Made by a program: the position numbers and the translations under genes
In this document: piece after piece, positions 28,296 to 38,039 of the stretch
How the letters are laid out: every line of letters begins with the position of its first letter
How positions within the stretch are numbered: the first letter of the stretch is position 1
Origin: Neptunomonas qingdaonensis
GTDB taxonomy: Bacteria; Pseudomonadota; Gammaproteobacteria; Pseudomonadales; Balneatricaceae
Direction of reading: 5' to 3'
Assembly: GCF_900113275.1 (NCBI RefSeq)
Contig: NZ_FOOU01000004.1
Span: 62,001 to 126,000, forward strand
DNA: 64,000 nt
Notes under the pieces: generated by a model
What the model was told of the DNA's origin: nothing
The model's input: only the letters and a program-made list of their open reading frames with translations
The model's database searches: none

Positions 28296-29489
28296 TTACG
28301 CCGCATCAAGCGTAAAATGCTTGCCTAGTAACGCATGATAAAAATCTTTGTCTGACAGGATTCCAACCAAGCGCCCGTCTTCTTCAAGCAGTAATGGCAA
28401 GCCTGTTTTATATCGAATTTCGATCGCAGATCGCATTGGCACATCCGGCGAAGCGATCACCAGCAAGCCCTCTGCCATCCTTTCTATATCCTCGCCCTCA
28501 CTCCAATGATGCAGTGGCAGCGCCTCCCCCTGACGACTGGCAGTGGTAATCACACCTTCTGCATTCACATTAACGACTGTGTTGTCATGTGGGTTTAGCA
28601 CGCATTCGCCATTAACTATCGGCAAGTCACTTACAAGCGTCATCAGTGAACGTCCGCACAAAACATTCAAAGGATTAGTGTGTGCAACAAAATCAGCAAC
28701 ATAAGGGGTCTTTGGATTAAGAACAATATCTTCTGGTTTGCCGTGCTGAATGATTTTGGCGGATTCCATAATCGCTATATGGGTGCCAATTTTGAGCGCT
28801 TCGTCCAAGTCATGACTGACGAACAAAATGGTTTTATTCAGGCGCTGCTGAAGCTCAATTAACTCATCCTGCAACTGACTGCGAATCAACGGATCAAGCG
28901 CAGAAAAAGGCTCATCCATCAGCAATATATCACTGTCCATGGCGAACGCGCGCGCAAGACCGACACGCTGCTGCATACCTCCCGACAGTTCGTGCGGGAA
29001 CTTATCCTTCCATTCAGACAAGCCAACCATCTCCAGCTTTTCCATCGCTTTGGCACGGCGCTTCTGCTTACTCATGCCCTTCATGTCCAGACCAAATGCC
29101 ACGTTATCAACCACGCTCATCCACGGCATCAAGGCAAATTTCTGAAATACCATGGAGATCTTGCTGGTACGCATATGCAACAAAGTGCTGGCATCACAGG
29201 TAGCGATATCCACCATTTGGTCGCCATCCTGTACTAATAACTCTCCCCGGCTCACTGCGTTTAAGCCGTTAACCGCACGTAACAGGCTTGACTTGCCCGA
29301 GCCAGACAGTCCCATTAATACGCATATTTCACCTTCCTGCACTTCAATTGATGCATTAGCCACACCCACTACATCGCCGGTAGTTTCGATGATTTCCTGC
29401 CGACTACTACCCTGATCAAGTAGCGCCAGACTCTGCTCAATATTCTCACCAAACACGACATCTACATTACGAATACTAATTGCCGCCAT
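28296..29489 (-). CDS. choV: Choline ABC transporter ATP-binding protein ChoV
   Basis: ChoV is the ProV-type ATPase of a choline importer. Walker A is GLSGSGKSS (about 58-66), the signature is ELSGGMQQRVGLARA and Walker B is ILLMDEPFSALDP, with VSHDLDEALKIG after it. The C-terminal about 120 residues are degenerate CBS-like, ending in ILSDKDFYHALLGKHF; in ProV relatives this region senses ionic strength. It has 397 residues. It lies two bases after choW, so it is cotranscribed with choX-choW. Confidence 0.93.
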   Translation of the reverse strand: MAAISIRNVDVVFGENIEQSLALLDQGSSRQEIIETTGDVVGVANASIEVQEGEICVLMGLSGSGKSSLLRAVNGLNAVSRGELLVQDGDQMVDIATCDASTLLHMRTSKISMVFQKFALMPWMSVVDNVAFGLDMKGMSKQKRRAKAMEKLEMVGLSEWKDKFPHELSGGMQQRVGLARAFAMDSDILLMDEPFSALDPLIRSQLQDELIELQQRLNKTILFVSHDLDEALKIGTHIAIMESAKIIQHGKPEDIVLNPKTPYVADFVAHTNPLNVLCGRSLMTLVSDLPIVNGECVLNPHDNTVVNVNAEGVITTASRQGEALPLHHWSEGEDIERMAEGLLVIASPDVPMRSAIEIRYKTGLPLLLEEDGRLVGILSDKDFYHALLGKHFTLDAA

Positions 29490-29491
29490 GA

Positions 29492-30337
29492 TTAACCTTC
29501 CTCTTTAGCGCCAGGCGCTTTGCAAATTCGATCCAGAATAATAGCCACCAGAACGATGGCCAGCCCCGCCTCAAAACCCTGAGAAATATTGACCGTATTC
29601 AATGCGCGAATAACCGGCTTACCTAAACCGTCTGCACCCACTAGCGCCGCTATGACGACCATGGAAAGAGATAACATGATGCATTGAGTCACACCGGCCA
29701 TAATATTTGGCATCGCAGCAGGCAACTCAACTTTATATAGCAGTTTGAACGGTGTAGCCCCAAATGCTCTGCCGGCCTCTATAAGATCCTCAGGTACACG
29801 GCTAATACCGAGATAGGTCAAACGGATGGGAGCCGCTACCGCAAATATGATCGTTGATATTAAGCCAGGAACGACGCCCAGGCCAAACAAGACAAGTGTC
29901 GGAATAAGGTAGACAAAGGTAGGAATTGTCTGCATCAGATCAAGAATCGGCCGCAAAATAGTGTATACCCAAGGCTTATGCGCCGCCAAAATTCCAATAG
30001 GAATACCCATAGCAACCGACAGTGTCGTGGCTGCTATAACCAGCACAAAAGTCTCCAGCATCTCCTGCCAATAGCCAAGATTAAGAATCAATAGCAACGC
30101 TGTAACCACAAAGATCACCAACGGAATACTGCGATGCAACCACCAGGCAATTGCAGCCGTCATAGCCATTGGTACAAAGGGGGGAAACCACTGGAAAATA
30201 TCTACCATAGAGATAATCATCCATTCCAAAGAAATGGAAATGGCATCGAAAAAACCCGCTGCATTAAACGTCAGCCAGTCAACAAACGCCTCCATCCAGC
30301 TCCCTAGCGGAATTTTGTTTTCAGTAATCCAATTCAT
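29492..30337 (-). CDS. choW: Choline ABC transporter permease ChoW
   Basis: ChoW is the integral membrane subunit of the choline importer (281 residues, about six hydrophobic segments). The binding-protein-dependent permease EAA loop is seen as EDLIEAGRAFGATPFKLLYKV. The motif PILDLMQTIPTFVYLIP is typical of ProW/ChoW/OpuAB permeases. Lies between choX and choV in one operon. Confidence 0.93.
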   Translation of the reverse strand: MNWITENKIPLGSWMEAFVDWLTFNAAGFFDAISISLEWMIISMVDIFQWFPPFVPMAMTAAIAWWLHRSIPLVIFVVTALLLILNLGYWQEMLETFVLVIAATTLSVAMGIPIGILAAHKPWVYTILRPILDLMQTIPTFVYLIPTLVLFGLGVVPGLISTIIFAVAAPIRLTYLGISRVPEDLIEAGRAFGATPFKLLYKVELPAAMPNIMAGVTQCIMLSLSMVVIAALVGADGLGKPVIRALNTVNISQGFEAGLAIVLVAIILDRICKAPGAKEEG

Positions 30338-30464
30338 GAGTTTGCCTTTTTATAAATAAACGATGTCATCACCACTAAGTTGAGCGAAGCGGTACTTCAT
30401 AAAACAGAGGAAGATCTGTTGTCGGGCGCTTAATGTGCTGCGCCGACAACAGAAAAACACGAGA

Positions 30465-31424
30465 TCAGAAATCTAAACGTTTACGAACAGCGGCCAAGCC
30501 ATCACCACCATCTTTGGTTGTCACGCCGTCTAACCAGACATTTAACGTTTCAGGGTTAGACTTCAGCCATGCTGTGGCAGCCGCCTGAGGACTTTTGCCA
30601 TCATCAAGAATGGCACCCATCACTTCGTTTTCCATTTTGAGCGTAAAAGACAAGTTCTCTAACAAACGCCCTACATTCGGACATTCCTGAGTGTAGTTTT
30701 TACGTACATTGGTATAGACATTGGCACCACCGTAGTTAGGACCAAAGAAGTCATCACCTCCTTGTAGGTATTCCATCTCGATATTGGCATTCATCGGATG
30801 CGGTGCCCAACCCAGAAAGACAATCCATTGCTCACGTTTGGCAAACCGTGAAACCTGTGAAACCATACCAGCCTCACTCGATTCCACCAGCTTAAAACCC
30901 TTCAGGCCAAAAGCATCTTTGTCGATCATATCCTGCATCAGGCGGTTGCCATCATTGCCTGGCTCAATACCGTAAAGGCGACCTTTAAACTTATCTTTGA
31001 ATTTAGCGATATCAGCAAAGCTTTTTACACCCGCATCATACACATATTTAGGAACTGCCAAGGTGTATTTGGCGCCTTCAAGGTTAGCGCGCACTGTTTC
31101 AACGCTGCCTTCTTCACGGTATTTAGCAATATCCGCTTCCATCGTAGGCATCCAGTTACCCAGAAATACGTCGATATCGGCATTGGCGAGAGAGGTGTAA
31201 GTCACCGGCACAGATAACAACTGAGTCGTTGCTTTATAGCCCAGCGCTTCCACTACTTCACTGGTTACTGCCGTGGTAGCCGTGATATCAGTCCAACCCA
31301 CATCGGAGAAACGCACCGTGTCACATTGGCCAGCAAACGCCAGCGATGCGGACAAGCCCATCGCTACAGCTACGCCACGCATTAGATTATGTTTACGGCC
31401 AGTTCTGTTGTTTCGAGTTGTCAT
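30465..31424 (-). CDS. choX: Choline-binding periplasmic protein ChoX
   Basis: ChoX captures choline (and possibly acetylcholine) in the periplasm. It has 319 residues with a signal peptide cleaved around LSASLAFAGQ. OpuAC/ProX-fold segments are VRFSDVGWTDITATTA, VFLGNWMPTMEADIA and IVFLGWAPHPMNANIEM. The Trp residues within them fit an aromatic cage for the trimethylammonium group. It begins the choXWV run and follows betA after about 150 bp containing tandem repeats. Confidence 0.93.
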   Translation of the reverse strand: MTTRNNRTGRKHNLMRGVAVAMGLSASLAFAGQCDTVRFSDVGWTDITATTAVTSEVVEALGYKATTQLLSVPVTYTSLANADIDVFLGNWMPTMEADIAKYREEGSVETVRANLEGAKYTLAVPKYVYDAGVKSFADIAKFKDKFKGRLYGIEPGNDGNRLMQDMIDKDAFGLKGFKLVESSEAGMVSQVSRFAKREQWIVFLGWAPHPMNANIEMEYLQGGDDFFGPNYGGANVYTNVRKNYTQECPNVGRLLENLSFTLKMENEVMGAILDDGKSPQAAATAWLKSNPETLNVWLDGVTTKDGGDGLAAVRKRLDF

Positions 31425-31510
31425 GAGTATTCACCTTATTTTAGTTTTAAATTCTTTTACGTTTACAGCTTTTACAATTTCTTATTTACTTAATTTCTTG
31501 ACCTAGCACA

Positions 31511-31601
31511 CGCTTAGCGGCACTTATTTAACCGAACGCTTAGGGCTATTTAACCACACGCTTAGGGCTATTTAATTAACATCACGCTTAGGGCTACCTA
31601 A
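31511..31601 (-). repeat. Tandem copies of the betA 3' end
   Basis: Four copies of a 17-bp core (CGCTTAGGGCTATTTAA on the + strand) lie at about 22-26 bp spacing. Copies at 31537-31553 and 31559-31575 are identical. The copy at 31585-31601 differs at two positions and lies within the last codons of betA. The copy at 31511 is diverged. The betA stop lies in this array, so the 3' end of the gene has been duplicated into the spacer before choX. Confidence 0.75.
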
Positions 31602-33296
31602 ACGCTGTCGCTGCTGCCAATCCGGATCAATCCAGACCTCAACGCCAGCATCGGGCAGGGGCTGTTTACCCAGAATCATATCCGCCGCTTTTTCTGCCAC
31701 CATAATAGTGGGGGCATTCAAGTTGCCGTTTGGAATAGTCGGAAAAATGGAAGAGTCGACGACGCGTAACGCTTCGATTCCTCTTACCCGACACTGCGTA
31801 TCTAATACGGCCATAGAGTCCTCATCCGCACCTATTTTGCAGGTACACGAAGGGTGGTATGCACTTTCAACATTTTCTCGCACCCAGCGATCAACCTCTT
31901 TATCGTTGACCACCTGCTCTCCTGGCTGAATTTCATCGCCGCGAAAAGGATCCAAAGCAGGCTGCTTCATAATTTCACGCGTTAATCGGATACAGTCACG
32001 CCAGTCTTGTTTATCCTGATCAGTGCTAATGTAGTTGAACAGAATACTGGGCTTAGCTTTGGGGTCGGCTGATGTAATCCACACCCGACCACGGCTCTGC
32101 GGTTTATTCGGCCCCACATGCACCTGAAATCCATGCCCGTCGATTGCCTTACCACCATCATAGCGCATCGCGGCCGGTAAAAAATGATACTGTATATTGG
32201 GCCACTTCAAGCCCTCACGGGATCTGATAAAACCGCAGGATTCAAAATGATTAGTTGCGCCCAAACCATCTTTCAACAACATCCAGCGGGCACCTATCAA
32301 GCCTTTGCTTACAAGATTTAACTTGCCATTCAAAGTGATAGGTTGCTTACAGTGATATTGAAAGTAAACCTCTAAATGGTCCTGCAGGTTCTCACCCACT
32401 CCCGGCAAATCATGTACAAGCTTAACACCCGCCTCTTCCAGGACTTTGGCAGGTCCCACGCCGGATAGCTGCAACAAATGCGGCGAACCGATAGAGCCTG
32501 CCGCTAAAATAACCTCTTTATTCGCGGTCGCATGAATGACACGTCCGCTTTTCTCAGAGCCCATTTTTTCATACTCGATACCCACCGCGCGTTTGCCATC
32601 CATGATGACTTTACGTGTAAGCACACCACTAATCAGTGTCAGGTTAGGCCGTTTCATCGCCTCCCGCAGATACGCATTTGACGTGGATGCACGCACCCCT
32701 GCTTTCACTGTCATATGCATTGCGCCAAAACCTTCCTGACGGTAACCATTGTAATCATCGGTGGTCGGATAACCCGCATCTTCACCCGCATCAATAAATG
32801 CCTGATAAAGCGGATTCAGCTTCATGTCGTTACCATTACAGGTAAACAATGGACCACTACCGCCTCGATAGTCATCACTGCCGTTAACCCATGTTTCTGC
32901 TTTCTTGAAGTAAGGCAAACACTGCTGATATCCCCATCCAACGGCACCCTTTTCGCTCCACTCATCAAAGTCGCACGCATGCCCACGAACATACACCATA
33001 CCATTGATCGAAGAACTACCGCCCAGCACTTTTCCGCGTGGACAATGCATCGAGCGACCATCCAGGTAAGGCTCTCCTTCAGTATGAAATTGCCATGCAT
33101 ACCTGGCGGTATTCATCGGATAAGACAACGCCGTCGGCATCTGAATAAAGATACTTTTATCTGTGCCTCCGGCTTCCAACAATAGCACATTGTGCTGTCC
33201 ATCTTCTGTCAGTCGGTTAGCCAATACGCAACCGGCGGAGCCTGCGCCAACAATGATGTAGTCATATCGTGTATCAGTGGTCATACTAAATTTCAT
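31572..33296 (-). CDS. betA: Choline dehydrogenase BetA
   Basis: BetA is a membrane-associated FAD enzyme of the GMC family that oxidises choline to betaine aldehyde. The FAD-binding motif [18 protein letters not shown] lies near residues 12-29. The GMC signature [15 protein letters not shown] follows, and the C-terminal active-site region is [14 protein letters not shown] plus [19 protein letters not shown]. It has 574 residues. A start four codons later (MTTDTRYDY) is equally plausible. It follows betB after a 93-bp gap containing 16-bp repeats. Confidence 0.95.
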   Translation of the reverse strand: MKFSMTTDTRYDYIIVGAGSAGCVLANRLTEDGQHNVLLLEAGGTDKSIFIQMPTALSYPMNTARYAWQFHTEGEPYLDGRSMHCPRGKVLGGSSSINGMVYVRGHACDFDEWSEKGAVGWGYQQCLPYFKKAETWVNGSDDYRGGSGPLFTCNGNDMKLNPLYQAFIDAGEDAGYPTTDDYNGYRQEGFGAMHMTVKAGVRASTSNAYLREAMKRPNLTLISGVLTRKVIMDGKRAVGIEYEKMGSEKSGRVIHATANKEVILAAGSIGSPHLLQLSGVGPAKVLEEAGVKLVHDLPGVGENLQDHLEVYFQYHCKQPITLNGKLNLVSKGLIGARWMLLKDGLGATNHFESCGFIRSREGLKWPNIQYHFLPAAMRYDGGKAIDGHGFQVHVGPNKPQSRGRVWITSADPKAKPSILFNYISTDQDKQDWRDCIRLTREIMKQPALDPFRGDEIQPGEQVVNDKEVDRWVRENVESAYHPSCTCKIGADEDSMAVLDTQCRVRGIEALRVVDSSIFPTIPNGNLNAPTIMVAEKAADMILGKQPLPDAGVEVWIDPDWQQRQRLGSPKRDVN

Positions 33297-33307
33297 CTCT
33301 CAGGTCG

Positions 33308-33355
33308 CTGGTTTTCTGGATAACTGATTTTGTGGATAACTGGTTTTGTGGATAA
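33308..33355 (-). repeat. Three 16-bp tandem units between betB and betA
   Basis: On the + strand three adjacent 16-bp units (CTGGTTTTCTGGATAA, CTGATTTTGTGGATAA, CTGGTTTTGTGGATAA) occupy half of the betB-betA spacer, just upstream of the betA start. Confidence 0.8.
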
Positions 33356-33389
33356 AAAGTGCCGTTCAAACAGGCTAGTTACCAGGGTT

Positions 33390-34847
33390 TTACTTATAGG
33401 GGCAATCGACATCACCCAACTCAACATAAACACTTTTAATCTGTGTATAGTGATTGAGTGTTTCAATACCGTTTTCACGGCCAATACCTGACTGTTTATA
33501 ACCACCCACCGGCATTTCTGCAGGCGATGCGCCCCAGGTATTAATCCAGCAGATACCCGCTTGAAGCCGGGCAATAACACGATGCGCCCGGGCAAAGTTT
33601 GTTGAGAACACACCGGCAGCTAAACCATATTCGGTATCATTAGCGCGACGGATGACTTCCTCTTCATCACTGAAGCACAAGATGGACATCACAGGCCCGA
33701 ATATTTCCTCTTTAACGTTAGGCATGTCATCCGTACAGTCTGCAAACACGGTAGGTTTAACGAAGTAGCCCTTACCTAAACCACCTTCTACCACTCGCTC
33801 ACCGCCACATGCCAAACGCGCGCCAGCCGCTTTAGCTGCATCAATAAAACCGAGTACCTTATGCATATGCTCTTCAGAGATCAGTGCGCCAACTTGCGTG
33901 TTCAGGTCGGTCGGATCACCAATGATCATGCGCTCAGTGCGCTCAACAACTTTGCTGACAAACTCGTCATAGATGCTGTCATGTACAAACACCCGCGTGC
34001 CATTGGTACAGACTTCGCCCTGCGTATAAAAATTGGCTAATAATGCACCGGATACTGCGTTGTCTAATTCTGCATCACCAAACACCAGCAATGGTGATTT
34101 ACCACCCAGCTCCATCGTGACTTCTTTCAGCGAGCCTGCCGCATCAGCCATTACTTTCTTACCCGTACCGCATTCACCGGTAAAGGAAACCTTGGCTATT
34201 TGAGGATGGCGAGAAAGCGCCTGTCCTACGCGATAATCACCTTGCACAACATTAAATACACCATCAGGCAGCCCTGCTTCGGTAAAGATCTCTGCCAGCT
34301 TTAAAACACTTAACGGGGTTTCTTCGGAAGGTTTAAAGATCATGCAATTACCCGCGGCCAGCGCAGGACCAGACTTCCACATGGCAATTTGAATCGGGTA
34401 GTTCCACGCGCCTATACCGGCACAAATACCCAATGGTTCACGACGGCTGTAGAAAAAATTATTACCGCCTAAGTCCTGCTGCTGGCCATGAAGTGTGGCT
34501 GCAAGGCCCGCATAATATTCGATAACGTCAGCGCCGGTGGCAATATCAACACAGTTCGCTTCCTGCAAAGGCTTACCCGTATCCAAAACTTCTAACATAG
34601 CGAGCTCATCATTACGCTCACGTAAAATCGCCACAGCACGCAGTAGAATACGCCCTCGCTCAACACCACTCATCGCCGACCAAACAAGAAAACCTGCCTG
34701 CGCCGCCTCTACTGCTTTATCAACATCTGCCAGCGACGCTTGCTGAACATCAGCCAACACTTCACCCGTCGCTGGGTTACGTGTAACAAAGCTTTCACCG
34801 GAGGTGGCATCCTGATATCGACCATTTATATAAAGAGTGTGCTGCAT
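33390..34847 (-). CDS. betB: Betaine aldehyde dehydrogenase BetB
   Basis: BetB oxidises betaine aldehyde to glycine betaine with NAD(P)+. It has 485 residues of aldehyde dehydrogenase fold. Present are [37 protein letters not shown] with the general-base Glu, [14 protein letters not shown] with the nucleophilic Cys, and PFGPVMSIL-type sequence [11 protein letters not shown] near the C terminus. An AGGT ribosome site lies eight bases before the ATG. It is the first gene of the bet/cho leftward group. Confidence 0.95.
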   Translation of the reverse strand: MQHTLYINGRYQDATSGESFVTRNPATGEVLADVQQASLADVDKAVEAAQAGFLVWSAMSGVERGRILLRAVAILRERNDELAMLEVLDTGKPLQEANCVDIATGADVIEYYAGLAATLHGQQQDLGGNNFFYSRREPLGICAGIGAWNYPIQIAMWKSGPALAAGNCMIFKPSEETPLSVLKLAEIFTEAGLPDGVFNVVQGDYRVGQALSRHPQIAKVSFTGECGTGKKVMADAAGSLKEVTMELGGKSPLLVFGDAELDNAVSGALLANFYTQGEVCTNGTRVFVHDSIYDEFVSKVVERTERMIIGDPTDLNTQVGALISEEHMHKVLGFIDAAKAAGARLACGGERVVEGGLGKGYFVKPTVFADCTDDMPNVKEEIFGPVMSILCFSDEEEVIRRANDTEYGLAAGVFSTNFARAHRVIARLQAGICWINTWGASPAEMPVGGYKQSGIGRENGIETLNHYTQIKSVYVELGDVDCPYK

Positions 34848-35426
34848 CTAACTGTACCTGCTGATTTCGTTTCATGACTACCCGGTTGCAACTGCCTGAC
34901 CGAATATTTAACTGTTTATATCTGATGTGCTGTTCTATTCGCGTATTTCGATCCAGACAGAACACAGTATACGTTGTTATCAGATTTTTTATTGATTGAA
35001 CGTTTAATTAAAAACAACTTTGACTAAATTTCATTCAGATGTCAAAAAATCACACCTGTCGCAAACAGGAAAATACAAGAAATAAAAACTATTGAAAATA
35101 GTGACAAATGAGGAAATTTAGTTAATTTTTGATGCTAAATGCAGATTTTAACAGATTATAAAAAACGATTCTTACTACGAAATGTCGCTTTAAGTTAATA
35201 TTTATAATGTGAATGCAGGGTGTTTTGACGAGAATAAGAAAAAAATTGTCGTTTTCGGCTAATAAATAACCGCTTCGATATCACTGTCAGTAGACAAAAC
35301 GCAGGCATATCGATCCTCTACTAGCCTAAAATCCGTTACATCTAGCGGATAACGCTAACAAGCACTCCGGTTTTTAACGCTGGTTATTTTCAAAATACTA
35401 ACCGGAGCACTTGCTCATTACTACTT
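34848..35426. other. Long AT-rich intergenic region upstream of betB
   Basis: The 579-bp stretch lies between betB and the 3' end of the coiled-coil gene. Its right end has an 8-bp inverted repeat, CTCCGGTT (35365-35372) with AACCGGAG (35400-35407), that could help end transcription of the coiled-coil gene, although no T-run follows. The rest is AT-rich and contains the BetI-like box and a TATACT -10-like hexamer for betB at 34966-34971 (- strand). Confidence 0.5.
34995..35008. promoter_or_regulatory. BetI-like operator upstream of betB
   Basis: ATTGAACGTTTAAT is a palindrome broken at one symmetric pair and resembles the BetI operator core, which I recall as ATTGAACGTTCAAT. It lies where the -35 region of a betB promoter with -10 TATACT (34966-34971, - strand) would be, a position suited to repression. 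Confidence 0.55.
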
Positions 35427-36902
35427 TTAAAAACCTCCTCCTGTGCTGAACCCGCCACCACCGCCACTGCGTTTGCTGCTTCGGCCACTGCCTGGAATAC
35501 GGAAACCACCGCTACCACTGCGTGTACTTGGCCAGCGGAATGTACTGTTACTGTTGGATGTATTTCTTCCCGGCGATCGGCCGCTGATGCCACCACTGCC
35601 AAAATCAGGTTGCGCGCCGCCCGCGTCATAACGCTGATTGCGTTTGATCACCCGCCACACATCAGCACCAGCAACGGCACCCTGAACGAACTGAGCCAGG
35701 ACTGATTTGATCAAGTCTTCATTTCCAAAGCCGGAACGGACATCATCAAAACGGTTATTTTTAAAGTTATGCCGGACGCTTTCCAACTCTTTGAGCTTGG
35801 CTATTTTGGCAGAATGTGCCCTGCGTAAATCAACAAGATCATCCTCATTATCTTCGTAATTATCCTGAAACTGCTTTAGCTCCCTGACCAGCTCATCATC
35901 GACTGGCGACAACGTGGCCCGCGCAAAGCGCTCAATCTGGTACACATCTTTATGCGCCATTGCGTCACTTAAGCACTGAATACTGCGTTTCATATACTCA
36001 TCGGCACCGGCAGCAAACACCGCACGCTTTTCGATAGTCTCATTCAGGGCATATTCTATCGCTTCAATCTGGTCATCCTGCGCATCCAGCTTATGCCGCG
36101 CCTCATCTAATCGCTCTTCAATAGCAGGTACACCGGCATCGGCCAGCGCTTGTTTCTCCAGGGTTTGTAATTTAACAAATTCGTCTTCGGCTTCTGACTG
36201 CACTCTGGCTGCATGTGCCACTAACCTTTTAGGAATCTCCTGCAAATTCCAGTAATTGAGACGGTTGCGCTCATATTTAATCAAACCGGCCACCCACTTA
36301 TCGAGTGCCCGCGTCAATATACCGCCTTCATAGTCGGGGGTTGCGTAATGCCGACCCCATAAATACATAAACAGCTTATCTTTTTGATAAGGCTCATCCT
36401 TGATATCCATATCCGTCTGAGCCCGCTGACTTTTCTGTAGCGCTTCTTCTGCAATGGATTCTGCTTTGCTGGCACGTTCAAATTGTGCCAGATAGGCAGT
36501 ATCTTGACGCAGCTCAGCTTGAATGCTGGTTTCGTTGTCGGTTAACTCTTGAGAGATAGCATTGGCGATCCGCAATAATGCTGCGCGCTCTTTTTCACAA
36601 GACTCAAGCTGCTGCTTCAGGTCAGAGATCTCTACTTCAATCTGCTGAATGTACTGCGCCCTTTGCTGCAAAATATTTTTTGCATCATGATCCGCCGCCG
36701 TCAACGCATCCCGCAACTGCCCCGTATCGATCTCTTGCAAACGAACCCGGGCAATCTCATTAATCACTTTTCCCTGCTGACGCAGATTATCGGTCAGATT
36801 CTCGGTCAGCCGCGTCAAGTCCTGATCAAGACGATCAATATCATCGCGTACCGTTCTCAAGGCACCGTCGATACTGCTTAAGGCCGTTGAACCACTCCAC
36901 AT
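35427..36902 (-). CDS. Coiled-coil protein with Gly-rich C-terminal tail
   Basis: I do not recognise a named family. The 491-residue protein has long coiled-coil segments (about 15-190 and 260-410), no signal peptide and no membrane segment. The last about 75 residues are low-complexity Ser/Arg/Gly, ending in a Gly-Phe-rich tail (GGGGGFSTGGGF) like those seen on some TPM-domain membrane proteins. The start is placed at MWSGSTALSS with AGAGGG upstream; a longer frame of 33 codons exists without support. It is third in a leftward set with a membrane protein (61 bp away) and another helical protein, all apparently one unit. Confidence 0.75.
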   Translation of the reverse strand: MWSGSTALSSIDGALRTVRDDIDRLDQDLTRLTENLTDNLRQQGKVINEIARVRLQEIDTGQLRDALTAADHDAKNILQQRAQYIQQIEVEISDLKQQLESCEKERAALLRIANAISQELTDNETSIQAELRQDTAYLAQFERASKAESIAEEALQKSQRAQTDMDIKDEPYQKDKLFMYLWGRHYATPDYEGGILTRALDKWVAGLIKYERNRLNYWNLQEIPKRLVAHAARVQSEAEDEFVKLQTLEKQALADAGVPAIEERLDEARHKLDAQDDQIEAIEYALNETIEKRAVFAAGADEYMKRSIQCLSDAMAHKDVYQIERFARATLSPVDDELVRELKQFQDNYEDNEDDLVDLRRAHSAKIAKLKELESVRHNFKNNRFDDVRSGFGNEDLIKSVLAQFVQGAVAGADVWRVIKRNQRYDAGGAQPDFGSGGISGRSPGRNTSNSNSTFRWPSTRSGSGGFRIPGSGRSSKRSGGGGGFSTGGGF

Positions 36903-36963
36903 CCTACATCCCTCTTTTAATATTTGGCGAATAACAGCGATGCTGATCTTCCACTGGCCATGC

Positions 36964-37926
36964 TTACCATTGCGTAATGGTGCCGCCATCTTTGATAGCA
37001 ATGTTATAGCGAGGCAACAGATAACCCGCGGGTTTTTCGCCCACTATATTGCCCTGAATAATGCCATCATCACGTTTATCAGCAGCTACCGCGTTAAAAG
37101 TTCGCATATCCACGCGTATACCCCACTTATCCACGTTGCTGCGTTTGCCAGACTCTTCGCTCATCACCGGCAAGGTCAACACCTTGTTACGGGCGTCTAT
37201 CGCTTCGACAATCAGATAATAGTTACGGGCATTGGTGTTCACATCCGGAATACGCCAAACACCTGACTGTTCGCCCGGACGAGAGACGATACGGATTTTA
37301 TAATTCACCCGCAGCTGAGCCAGCATGCCTTCCATCTGATCCAATAAGGATTGAGCAACCACAGGCTTATTATTCTGCAAAGCGGCCGCGGCAGAGCTTT
37401 GTAACTCCTGGGCTTGCTCCGCTATAACAGGCTGCTTGGCCAGTGCTTTAATTTCCGTATAGGTTTGTTGCAAAGACGTGGGTAACGCCGCAATAGCAAG
37501 CTGCTGCGGCCTCTCGTTCAGAAAGTAGTTACCACCATAAAGTACAGAAATCGCCAGCAGCACAACGGCCAGTGGAATTCCCCATTTTTTGCGGCTGACG
37601 TAGATGTGCGCCAGTAGCGTAGAAAAGTTTTTCTTGGTTGGATAATACTTAAAACGGTCTTCATCCAGTGCCTTGATGCCCTCTTCCAGAATATGATCCG
37701 GAACATCCAGGCCCTGCTCGGTATACATGTCGCGTAAGCGTTGCAAAAGACGTTCGCGTCTACTGTCAGCATCCAGCTCTCGTTCAACCATGCCTTCACG
37801 GTGACGCAGTGTATCCACCACATCCATTGCCGCCATGATATCTTCAAGCTTAGCTCTGGGGGCTTTGGTCTCTGGCTGGCTAGCTGTCGTGTCAGCCGAA
37901 TAAGTATTTTCCATTTTATAACTCAC
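36964..37926 (-). CDS. Single-pass membrane protein, DUF6384-like
   Basis: The 320-residue protein has a soluble N-terminal helical part (LEDIMAAMDVVDTLRHREGMVERELD) and one clear membrane segment near residues 115-135 (WGIPLAVVLLAISVLYG). A coiled coil follows, then a C-terminal beta-rich extracytoplasmic domain (YYLIVEAIDARNKVLTLPV). I recall this as DUF6384, with moderate certainty; no function is known to me. The frame starts with GTG; an ATG four codons in (MENTYSA) is about as likely. It sits between the two helical proteins and could anchor them to the inner membrane. Confidence 0.75.
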   Translation of the reverse strand: MSYKMENTYSADTTASQPETKAPRAKLEDIMAAMDVVDTLRHREGMVERELDADSRRERLLQRLRDMYTEQGLDVPDHILEEGIKALDEDRFKYYPTKKNFSTLLAHIYVSRKKWGIPLAVVLLAISVLYGGNYFLNERPQQLAIAALPTSLQQTYTEIKALAKQPVIAEQAQELQSSAAAALQNNKPVVAQSLLDQMEGMLAQLRVNYKIRIVSRPGEQSGVWRIPDVNTNARNYYLIVEAIDARNKVLTLPVMSEESGKRSNVDKWGIRVDMRTFNAVAADKRDDGIIQGNIVGEKPAGYLLPRYNIAIKDGGTITQW

Positions 37927-38039
37927 TACTTTTTTTCAACTATTCTTACGAAATAGTCTTAGACGCTGCTTTTATTCACTACTGGCTACACCTATCTCAG
38001 TGCAGCTTTAATAGATCTGCTGCTCTTACTTAGCGCGTG

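Noticed and set aside
32715-33185. 156-codon + strand frame inside betA
   Set aside because: It is a shadow of the choline dehydrogenase gene with no independent support.
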